In this document: positions 43,017-55,000 of the stretch, piece after piece
How the letters are laid out: each line of letters opens with the position of its first letter
Numbering within the stretch: position 1 is the first letter of the stretch
NCBI GenBank assembly: GCA_949358305.1
Contig: OX442314.1
Span: forward strand, 24,235,060 to 24,299,059
DNA: 64,000 nt
Direction: 5' to 3'
Source of the DNA: Strigamia acuminata
Taxonomy: Eukaryota > Arthropoda > Chilopoda > Geophilomorpha > Linotaeniidae
The notes under the pieces: generated by a model
Told to the model about the DNA's origin: nothing
Databases searched by the model: none
Seen by the model: only the letters and a program-made list of their open reading frames with translations
Translations under genes and position numbers: made by a program

Positions 43017-46000
43017 TGGATCGGAAATGTTGTGTTTTGTTTTGTGTATTTGTGAAGTGGGATGGAGATTTGGGGATTTTTAGTGTGTAAATTTGGTTCG
43101 GTTATACTTTTGGCGTGTGTGTAGATTTTTGTTTTATTGTTATATTTTTATTTTTATTAATTTTTTTTGGTTTTGCGTTTATTTGTAATTTGTTTATGCG
43201 TGGCAAAATATTTGGTTAGTTGAAGGCAAATTGATGCAATTTTTATAAATTAGTAGTTAATTAAGGTCATTGTATACACATGTTTCCATGTTTGTTTATT
43301 TGTTTCATATCAACAAACTGCTGATGTGTTTTTGTGATAACCAATCAGAATTTACACTTGTTAGGTGCAATAATTGATGTGAGATATATTGTTTAAGCCT
43401 CAAGGGAGTGGTTTTAACAGAATCAAAATTCTAAACAATTCCAAGTGAATAGAAAGGATGTGTATGCGATTAGTTCATCAATTTGTTTTTGCCTTCATTT
43501 TGACTTATTAACGAGAGGTTTCGTCCCCAATCATCATTCTTTTAATAACACAGTCAGCAACCATGTTTTTTTTTCATTTTTCAATTTATTCTTCTGTATT
43601 AACATTGATTAATACAGAATCCCAGCTAGAAATCCTTGCCGTGCACTCACAGAAATCAACGCTACACCCAACAAAACGACAATAACTACGGAAAATACAC
43701 CTACGCATACATAAATGAGTTATTATCCGTAATAGGCAAGCTCATAATATGTGAAACTTCAGGTATACTTTTCTCATAAAACCTTTCAGTCGTTTTTATT
43801 TTTAAGATCTTCACGGAGGATAATAGAAAAAAAAACATAAAATTTAGTCGTTTCTAAACGGCCAATATAGTAGTTTCATTTTTCTTTATATTTGGAAACT
43901 TGAAGGCTTGTTCGCACTAGAGCAAAAAGAAAGAAAATCGCACAAAAGAAAAAGAATAATTCGATGAAATCATTCTCACTAAACAAGAAAAATATTTTCT
44001 TTCTTAAATAACCAATCACAGATCATGTTACATGACAAGCAATCAGAAATGACTTATCTTCTGTTCTATTATCGACACAAAGAATTCATCACCCCACAGA
44101 AATATCGTCTTCTTAAATGACAAATTCATTAAAACCAAAGGCCCTTTGGGTTCATTTTCAATAGTTACACAACATCACACACGATACAATAAAATATTAA
44201 CGCCATTCTTGTATAGTTACATCACGATTACTGCACCCACAACTCTGACAAGGACATAATTTATTCTTTCTACGCCTAAACCCATTTGTCTTCCCATAAC
44301 AGCATCTTTTTCTCTTCGTTTTCTGACATGCTATTATGTATTAATTAATCTAGTGATTCGTAGCCCTCCAGAAGTCTGAGGCCCTGGGCCAGCGCCGTGC
44401 CTGTCCTGCTAAAATGGACTAACGAGTTTATAGTATTTACACACTGTAAACAACGCACCCGAAAAAATTAACTCTCTCCGTCCCAAATTATGGTATACAT
44501 TTCTAGTATTATTTCTGTCCCAAAATAAGGAATATACATTTATCGTTATAAAAATAGAAAATTAATATAATTAAGTTAAATTATACTTCGTAATAAACTT
44601 TGCGAAAAATAGAAATTGAATTTCTCGAGTATAAAAAAGAAAAGAGAAAAAGAGAATATAAGACGTGCGAAGGTATAAAATGTCGTTGTTGGTTTTGGTT
44701 CAATCAATTTGAAGTGGCAAGAGACATTTGTTTCAATTTCAATTTGCCGTTCGGGATAGTGCGCTGTTGTTAGGGCCCGGTGTTCTTCCGAGACCAAGAA
44801 AACTCTTCACACTTTAACGATCCCCCGACCAGGTATTAAGTTGTCAAACGGCTGGCGGGGCGCTCCCTTCTCTCGCCTGACATGTGCACCTGCAACACCT
44901 TAATGAGCGAGATACAACACTGCTATCAGATCTAACAAACAACACCCGATTCTCTTTACCGCGACAAAAACAAATTTGCCCCGCTATACACCTAATTAAT
45001 TAAATTGCTGCGCTCTTTTCAAGCCTCTTTTTCATACCAGGGGTCACTTTAACATTACTCTGCACTTCATTACCTATTCATTTATGTTCTGGATGCGATT
45101 ATTAAAGTATTAAAGTATAAAAGGAAATTTTAAAAAATTGAAAAACTTTTTTTTTTCGCATTTCTTACATGTTTAAAATGAGAAATAAAAATTTGAAAAT
45201 TATTATAATAAAAAAATTAATAATGTAATGATTAGTTCTTGCTGCGGGCAAAAAAAAATATATTTCGTGATGCAAATTACATGAAATAAATTTTTTTTCT
45301 TGTTGTCATTTTTATTTTTTAATTTTTTTTTTTATTTTTTTATTAATAATGTCGTGTTTAGTGTTTATAGGTTTAATGTGTTTTGCTTTCTTTGTACATT
45401 TTAATTGTGCAAAATCCCATTTTTGTACACAATTTTTTTTTGTAAAATTAATTTTTAATTTTAATTTTACTCTTTTTTTATAGAGGATTTAAAAACTAGG
45501 CCTATTATAAGCCTCAACCTTTAATTCGCTTAAAAACATGTTTTACGGCCCTAAACCTACGCATTAATCACGAAATAAAATATTTAAAAAAAAAATAATA
45601 ATCGTAATTTTGTAAACAAAATTTTAACGACGACTATAAATCACTAAACATTTACCCCCAAAACGTCCTAAAAACTCATTAAAAATCCAAAATTAAACCC
45701 AAAAAAAAAAACCTCACTCATTAAAGCCCCCAACCAACCAATTTAACCAACTACTTAATACTCAATCCATTTGTATCCAAACAAAAAACGATCAAATTTC
45801 AATTTCAATTTTTGATTAAATTACGACTCGCAACTGACATCCATACACGAGGTGGTCAATGACTTCATCCCTCGTAATTTCCTACTGCGAGTTTAGTTTC
45901 TCAACATGTTCCTCGCACGCACCTGGGCGATAAATTGTTGAAAAAGCTAGACAATACGCTCTCACTAACCATTTATTGGCGAGCAACACGCACGCGAAAA

Positions 46001-49000
46001 AATACTTTTGCATCGGATCTTAATTGGTGGCGCCATTACAGGCCCCTTTTCAATCGCGGCCAACGCCGTCCTCTATTTAATTACTCGTTATTTGACGCCC
46101 CGATAACGACACAACGACGGCTAATCACCTCGACCCGCCATCGGGCTCCCGTTTCCGTTTCTCGCGGGAAAACTGCAACGACAACATTCATTTTCACGTC
46201 TTTGGCTCTCGCTGTAAGTCTCGCGCCAACATGGCTTCTCTTATCGCAACGAGGAGACGTCGCAGACTCGCAGATGCAACGTTTCGCTGCAAAGTCAGGT
46301 GAAATAATGCTTGTATCGGATGTGAATTGCAGTGGCAGTTTTTCTCGCGTTTGGCAGCGAATAAATGGTGTAGAAGGGCGGGTATGCATCAATCCATCAC
46401 GTGTATTGACGACCCTCCCACAAGGCAATAGGTGCAGGCGGCTCTGATAAACACGTCACCTGCGGGTCTCATCAGACGCGGGGGTGGGGCAAAACAATGA
46501 CACTCGTTCATTAAGACTAACGAAATCCCTTTAGCGCCATTTTTCACTCGCACTTCAATTTTTTTTTTCTTTTTCCGTTTTATTTTTATCTTATTTATTT
46601 TATTTATTTATGCTCGTTTTGCTGTGACTAATAAATCTTTGTTTTAAGGTTTAGTGGCGCCTTGTTAAGACTTTTAAGGCTTTTTAATTTACACTTGGTT
46701 AGTTTGTTTTTATTTTGTCTTTAATTGGTAATTAGAATTCAATTTAAATTTTTTTGTTTTAGAAACTGAAAAAGTGAAATGTTCGTCGAGTCATTTTTAG
46801 AAGTAAATTGAAGTTTTGTTTCGGGGTTGAAAATGGCATAAACAAAGCATTAAGGAATTTTTTTTGGCTATTTTGTTGGGAATAAATTCATTGCTTTTAA
46901 CAATAAGAAATGAGTATGTGCGCACGCGGATTAACGCGCGCAACGGCGGGTTTGGTGTTGAAGAGGGAACAAAATGGTTGCCTCAAAGTGTTAAACTAGA
47001 GGTTAAAAACTAAACAGTTTTTATATAGATAAAACTAGGGGTGGGTTAAGGCTTCCAGGGTCCCGACAGGGGGGCCCATGAATAATCAAAAATGACATTT
47101 TTGGACAACATTTTATTGCTAAAATGACCTTTTCAGCCGAAAAATGCCCTTTTTAGCCGAAGAATGCCCTTTTTAGCCAAAAAGTGCCTTTTTAGCCGAA
47201 AAAGTGCCCTTTTAAACCGAAAAAATGCCATTTTTAGCCAAAAAGTGCCATTTTTAGCCGAAAAAGTGCCCTTTTTAGCCGAAAAAAGCACTCCCAAGCA
47301 AAAACAAATCCATTTTCAGGTAGAAAAATGCATTTTTCTGAGAAATAAATTCATTTTCATGTGAAAAAATTGCTTTTTCACGCAGAACGATGCATCTTCT
47401 TGTGAAAAACGCCCAATTTCGAGGCGTTTGTGTACACACAAAACAAAATTTCCCTGCGTTAAATTACCAATTCGAATGACGAATTTTCTATTTCCCAGTT
47501 TTAAGTGTCGAAAATAAGCCGAAAATTGTTATTATTAACATCCCATCATTCTTATTATTACTACACGAAGAAAAACCATAAGAAGAAAAAAAAATCAAAC
47601 AACACACAAGCTTAAGTTGAAAACTCCCATTTTCAAAGCTCACAACACCTGGCGCCCATTACAACAAACAATTACATCACTCCACCAACTTTAATAACTA
47701 AAATCAAAATTTAGAAAAAAATTATTTCCATTTAAAAAAAATGTCATAATGATAATAATAATTGCATTACCATCTTTAAATGACTTCATTCCACACTTCC
47801 TGTTGTTTATATGATAATTTTATTTCCAATTTTTTTTTTATTATTTTTTTTTATTATTATTCACAAAAAGTGATTATTTATTTTTCCATCCATCCATCCA
47901 TCCATCGTCCTCCCCCCTCCCCCCCGTCCCTCCCCGTCTCTCCAGTCGTTAGTAATCAATATGGCGGGATATGCGTGCCCGGTGCGCTGATGAAGACATT
48001 TTGAGAAGTCGGGGGGGTTGAGGAGGTAATAATTGTAGTAAAGGAGTATTAGCGTTTGTTGTGGGTCGTGATGTTTTCTTTTCACGCAACCGGGTTTTTG
48101 TGGGGCCCCGTGATTATCGCGATAAGAGTCCTCCTGGCGGCGGCTTCGTAAATATGTCAGTCGCCTTGAAAATAATAAACCACTCGTTCTGCCAATGGAA
48201 ATTAGGTGTTGTCAGACAGAAGGGCCGATAAATCTTCGCAGTTATGAGGGAAGAACCGGTCATTAAGCTTGCTTTACCTCTTGCTCGGATCAGACGCGCT
48301 CCGTTAGCCAGTGTAACAGCAAATTTGCACGCATGCGCCCGATTCTTTAATACCGCACTTCAAAGCGGCCATCTTTGCCTCGCTTCTTCACTTCTTAATT
48401 AATTTCTTTTCAGCAAAAACGTTCAAAAGCGAATCAAATCGCCCTCCAGTTGTTTGCCCTCAGCTACAACTGCCAACATTGATTAAGATGTTTTGTGTAT
48501 ATCATTCGGTGTTATCACGTGATTCAGTCCAAACACCTGCTGCGCCATTTTATTTTATTTTTTATTTATTTTTTCTTTTTTCTTTTATTAAATTTCAGAA
48601 TAATTTATTTAGTTGTTAGACGCGCAGAAATTTGGCTTTCAAGGCCATATTTTCGTTTATTCCAATTTGTGCGACAACCGGGGCCTTTAAGAGGCAAGAT
48701 GGGACCCAAAGCATACCATTTAATATTTAATATTTATTATTATTATTATAGAACTAATTACGCACCATTTTTTAAAACTTTTTAAACACAATGGCCTTAA
48801 AATAAATAATTTTCGTCTTAAAAATTGATCATAAGCGATTTGTTAACCAAAAAATACAAAAACTAGATAAAATGGTGAATGCAAGACAAATTTTTTTTTA
48901 AAAAAACAACAATATCAAATATAATTTCTACAATGTGTATTACATAATAATGTGTTCCAACACACTCTTTGATAAACATCAGTTGGTTCCGTTTCACATG

Positions 49001-52000
49001 GTAAATTTTAAATTTCTTACACCGCAGCCATTTTGGCATTCAAGGTCGAAATGAATGTATTATAAAAAAAAATATAATTTGTGCATTCGGTAATTCAATT
49101 TTTTTCCCTTTTCCCTCTTCTAATTAACAAATTTTTCTAATTTTTTTTTTATACCATCACGTCTTCCTTTAATGGAAAACGACACTTACAAAAGCTATAT
49201 AACCCACCGATGCATGAAAACCCGGTTTCACAATTTGACACATTATGGCCAGCCACAACATCGAACCGATCAAGAAACCACAAGCTAGAAAACCCAAAAT
49301 AATCAATACAAATTGAGAAATCATCCGCAACTCTTTCAGCCAATTAGATTTCACAAATCACTACGTTGCGCATCAAACCACGCGCTCTATCAACCGCCAA
49401 CTCACTCATAATTGAATAGGAATGTCCCCAACATCAAAATATAAACATATATATATAAATTCCACTATGTTTCCAGTTTATAAATTCTAAAAGGGAGGTT
49501 GTTCCGGGTGTGGGGACTGTGCAGTTAGTATTGGGGTTAGAATGAGGTTTGAGATGGGAGACGGAGGGTTGTGTAATTGGCTTTTCCAAATGATTCACGT
49601 CAATCGTTGCGGTCTATGGAAGCTCATCCATGGGTCGATGGCAGGTCACAGCTACCCGCCAATGAAACAGAACAGCCGAGGGAAAATTGCCAATCAAAAC
49701 GACGTACGGATAACGCTAAGCCCCACTTTCTAAGTGAACTCACTCGCACACCTATTAAACACCCGCACCTTTTCGAACCCCATATTTTGAAATAATAATA
49801 ATAAAAAAAAAAAAATTTTATTGAAAAAAAAATAATAATAATTTTTTTCGATTTTTTTATTTTTAGATTTAGAAGACGATGGGAAAGACGATCAACCGAC
49901 AAAAAGACGTCGCACGAGGACCAATTTCAATGGATGGCAATTGGAGGAGTTGGAAAGAGCTTTCGCAGCCAGTCACTACCCGGACATTTTTATGAGGGAA
50001 GCGTTGGCAATGAGGCTCGATTTGATCGAGTCACGTGTACAGGTAACTAAAATCGTTTTGAATGAGGTGTAAAAATGTGCGCTATAAAAATAAATGTTGG
50101 GAGCAATTTGCGATGGCTGAAGAGATTCAAATTTTATCGACCGATCCTGTTGCTGGGGATCACGGCTTTTGTAACAAACTTTCCGCGGGTCTTGCTCGGC
50201 GGAACCCTCACAATTTATTTATATAAAAAAAAAAATTATTTTTTTTTCCATTTATTTTGATTGTATTTCGCCTTGTAATTAACATTAAGGTTGGAATCGA
50301 ACTTTTTTTCTTTCCCTGCTGCTTTCATCATTTGTACAGTTAATCAGTTACGGTTTGTAGCTGAAGTTAACGAGAAAAAAACAATTGGGTGTCGAGCAAC
50401 GAGCGTGGAGTGCGTTTGGGTCAAAAGTAAATAGGAAAACGTTGACTCGACCCCGCACTGCTCGGAGAAGGGAACGACTTAATTAAGGTGTTTGTCCACT
50501 CCATTTGCCACAATTTCCTGCATACGCGAACACGTACACGCAATATTATTTCTTTTTTTTTGTATTATTCCAAATTGCTGGCTTCATTATGACAAGAATT
50601 AGGCATTAATGAGTTTGTCACTTCCTCTGCACTTTAATTACGTCTCGTTTGCAAAAACGCTAAGTATACAGGTGCACAATTTAAAGGTGAAAGGCGGAAA
50701 GTGATTCTTTGATTATATGAACGTTTGAATGGAACAAGGAAATTCAATCTTTTCGGAAACATTATTCGTAGTTTCTGTTTGTGTGCTGTTGAGGGTTTCT
50801 ATATAAACAGACCAAAAACTATATTCTACAGTTCATTTTTATGTATATTTTGACTTAGTTTTTGGGTTTTACAAGTAAATGGCACTTGAAATTCACCCAA
50901 TCAGCGAATTATGGCCAATTTGTACAAACACTACACGTTTGTTTAGTGGCGGATGCTTCACTATGAAGCATTACACCGACTAGAAGTTCGAATAACCCAA
51001 TCTAACTTGTCAACTAACGGCGGATCTAGCTTTTTGGGGGCCCCTTTATCAAAATATATAGTTAAATAGATACAATGACGTAAATACAGCAGTTTCCGTC
51101 CTAGAAACCACCAAATGACATCAAAGATGCTCAATGACGTAAAAAATGTCAAGAAGACGCCAAAGGATGTCAAATGACACAAAAACCGATATTATTTTTA
51201 CACTTACACGTTTTATTGCTTCTTAAAACATAACATACTAGTACACTGCGTTGTGTCTTGGGGGCCCCCTATAGAATTTGGGGGCCCTGGGCTCAAGCCC
51301 TTTTTGCCCTGATGTAGATCCGCCCCTGCTTGTCATTTTGAGAATTTGGATGTAAACACCAAAGCCAGACATAAACTATTTGAAAAACCACACTAGTTTG
51401 CGCCAGGTGTCTTGAAACAAAAATCATACTACGGATCCCATTCTGCGCAGATAATTTCTTAATTCTAGTTGCTATTTATCAGTATTAAGCCTAATATTTG
51501 GCCTAATAATGCTAAAATAAAGTAAATAAATAACAATACACTCATTAACAAAAGTTATTTCCAGCCTGGTACCAAAATTCTGTCGTTTTGTTTCCTTTGG
51601 GTGCAGTTTCTGATGATGGCTATTGTTGGTGTCCATTCTATTTGCCAATTTCCAAGATATTGCCAGTTTTTTCACGGTGTAAATACGGAGTGTATCCGAA
51701 TAGAAATTAAAACGTTAAGCCAAATATTTGTATACACAATAGAAAATCATTGAAACAGATGCAAACGAGAATAATCCAATAGGAAACGTTAATAATTAGT
51801 GGGTTTTATGGCAAGCCAAATTGGACATCGGGGAATAAAATCTTTGGCAAATTATTAGCGAGACGCTGCGATGCGAGCGAATTAATAAGAAAAGCCGGTT
51901 GGTCGTTAAAAATCGCTCGCCGTATAAATATATAAACGCGAGAGAAGCGTCCTTATTTTATCTCAGCCGTACTAGTGGAAAGGCCAATTGAAATGTAATG

Positions 52001-55000
52001 GCATCGGTCGATTATTCCGAAATAATTTACTCCCTCCGCCGCCAGATAGCGCGATTTTGATGCACACGCGTATACGTGTGTATGCACTCGTTGCGAACAG
52101 CTTTTAATTGTAACGAGTTGGCGAGAGACAGCAGCCATTAAAGCGATCCTAATGAATCACGCTCCCAAGCGACTATGCTGGTAAACATTTTAATTAAATT
52201 CAGCCTCCGTTTCGTTCCGAGCTCCCACGAGCCTTTCGCCGTGCAGTACGCAACCGTTCACAATTATATTATCCGAGTGCATTTGTCGTTGCTGCATTTC
52301 ATTCCCCGCCACGACTTAATGAACAAATTAGCGCCGTAATTTAATCGAATTCCTAGCAACAAAATTATTACCGGATTTTCATTTCTCCCTCCCTTTTCAT
52401 TATTAACTTTATTTAAATTAATATTAATATTATTATCATCGATATCATACGACCACGGATTTATTGTGACGTGTTGCAATCGCAGTATTGAATATTTATT
52501 ATTCCAACGCCACACTGTATGCTGCATACAGGCTAGGCCATCTGGCGGAACTCATCTAAATGCTAATTCGGTCCCTATCCCGACCGATTGCCGACTTTTG
52601 ACCCCACAATGCACCGTGCCTCGTGACGTCAGACACGGGTATTATTGGGATTACGATATTGAAAAGATTCGAAATGTGTATAAGCCCGAACACTTGTCCC
52701 TTCGAGCGGATAGTTATCGCGCTAAGCTCACAGACATATTGAGTTTCTGCGCACCTCCAATTAATAATGATTCATTCACTTAGTATTATTGCCGTCGTGT
52801 TTCTTCTTCTTGTTGTTGTTGTTGTTGTTTGGAGAAAAAAAATTGTGGATAACAAGAAATTCTATTTAAAAACATGAGCTTTGCTTTGCCTCTTAGAAAA
52901 TGTTGTTTTTTTCGCTCTTAATATGGAAATTCTAGCACTCCCAGGTCAATTGAAAGCAGAAATACTATTGCTTAGGGTTACTGTACTAGAAATTGCATCA
53001 TAATTGCTTGTCGTTTAATGATCAAATATGTATAATGACGTGTGTGTGGCACGTATAACGCTAGCTAGCCAAGCGTGAAGAATTAAATCAGAAACAACCT
53101 ATATTTGCTGATTGTTCAGTGATTTAGTATGGTAAAATTGGGGGTCACTCCCTAATAACTGTATGCATAATATATCCGAATGAGTTTTCAAAATATGATA
53201 TTGGGTCATCCACTCATCCTACGCCCGGCTTCATTTTTCAACAAAAAATTTCCAAAACACGTTCTGTTACGTTATTTTGTCACCATTACACCGTTTGCGG
53301 CAGGTACTTTTCCCTTACAATTATGACATTTTTTACACTATATTTAGCGTAAGGTAAAAGATTTAAGTTATAGTTATAAAATTAAAATTAACCTTATGCA
53401 AGTCACGTGGAAAACTACCCGATTGGCTACGCTATTTTCACTTATAGTGTAAGCTCCGGTAGAGTTATAAGTTTTCCACTATACTTATAAGCTTAACGGG
53501 GGTTTAATAAGGGAAAAGTACCTGCTGCAAACTAACACACTATCATTATTGTAACAATAACGCTTGCAACCCCGATCTTATACAACAATAGATGTGTGCT
53601 GACATCTTAGGGTCCCTCTTGCATCACAATGGAGCGGCTGAAATCCAGAACTGGTCTTGCATATTTGTTGGAGCTTAGGGCTCGGCGATAACTAAATGCG
53701 ACCCTGTGTCATCCGTATTATGTTTGAATTTCCCTTTGTTGGATTATGTGATAGCTTTAGTAGTGCTTATGCTGACAAACCCCATTCTCTCTATCTGTTT
53801 TTATCTAGTGTTCCGATTATATTTTTTGGCTGGCAGATGTAAATTTTTTTTTAAGTCATCAGTTTTAAAAAGTACGGGCTAAAAAAGTATGCAGTACTTA
53901 TGCTTATGTATGAGGCGTGAGTTGATGTCTTTTCATGAGGTTGGTTCACACATATACTTTTCTGAAGAACTTAGCAGTTAAATTCAAAGTTGGTTCACAC
54001 ATACATGAATAACTTTTGATAATCAAGAAACCTGATCTCAAATTTGATCTGGAACTACAGTCTATGACCGATATCTCCAAATTAAAACACTAAATTCAAG
54101 TCTAAAATCGTTTCTTGCACACTTGTGTGTAGTGACAGACTTGTTTTCGCTAAAAATCATACATTTGTTGCATTTAAACATGAACCAAGGATAACGTGGA
54201 CACGTATCCACATGTTCAGTGCGTTTTGCCACCGATGGCGCCACATAATATATAGCCGCACTGTATTCTGGGATGACAACAGGTAACAAATATGCTTAGT
54301 TGGCAAGCAATGCATGAAACATGATTGCTGTCATTCAATCAGCGCACAGAACAACGAATCAATAGGCAATAACGCACAATTACGTGTCCATGTTATCGTT
54401 GGTTCATGGTTTAAGTAAGCGCAGACAGGGATTTTTCAGTTTGATTTTGACATCAAGATACCAAGCGCAGACTATGGTTCAAGAATTGCCATATTTATTC
54501 TATTCTAAGACGCCATCGATTGTAAGATGCACCCTGATGTTTATATAAGGAAAAAGTGCGTCTTAGAATCGAAGAAATTCGGTATTTCATGATTCTGTTG
54601 GGAGTCCCGAATAGCTTAATTGGTAAAGCACCCATCCGGCAAACAGGGGGTTTTGTTTCACTCTAGACTTCACAGACTTCGAGCCAATGGTTATTTATAT
54701 AAAAAATTTAATAAAAAGTGAATTTTTCAATAAAAAAAATTAAATTTCCAATGAAAAAATTGAAATTTCCAATGAAAAAATTGAAATTTCAATAAAAATA
54801 TGGTAAACAATTGTAATAAGAGCCGCGGCTCTTACTCGAGAAAATACGGTATGTTTTGTATAAGTTATAGACAATCCGTCGTAGCTACATAACAATTTGT
54901 AACTGAGCAATACAAATACTTTTAAATTAGTCACATTCAAGGAAAATTAAAGACCTCTTCTTTTCATCAAGTAACGTGACAGTCATTCATTGAATTTGGC

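Larger units (their letters stand above)
42826..49866 (+). other. Intron 1 of gene B (7.0 kb)
   Basis: It contains a (GT)n run (42983-43015), T- and A-rich tracts, a Stowaway-like sequence near 44470, a 22-bp tandem repeat (47105-47290), a CCAT run (47886-47905) and GC-balanced blocks at 45830-46500 and 48050-48480. A possible minus-strand exon lies at 49190-49324. The open frame at 45935-46447 resembles no known protein. Confidence 0.75.

Noticed and set aside
45935-46447. Open frame of 170 codons in intron 1 of gene B
   Set aside because: It is mixed-composition intronic sequence with Arg- and Ser-rich translation and no recognisable domain or splice sites. Likely chance.
47105-47290. Regularly repeated units that might suggest a CRISPR-like array
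   Set aside because: The units are directly adjacent with no unique spacers and the host is an animal. It is a simple tandem repeat.
54602-54690. Functional tRNA gene
   Set aside because: Box B is degraded and the 3' acceptor strand does not pair with the 5' end.
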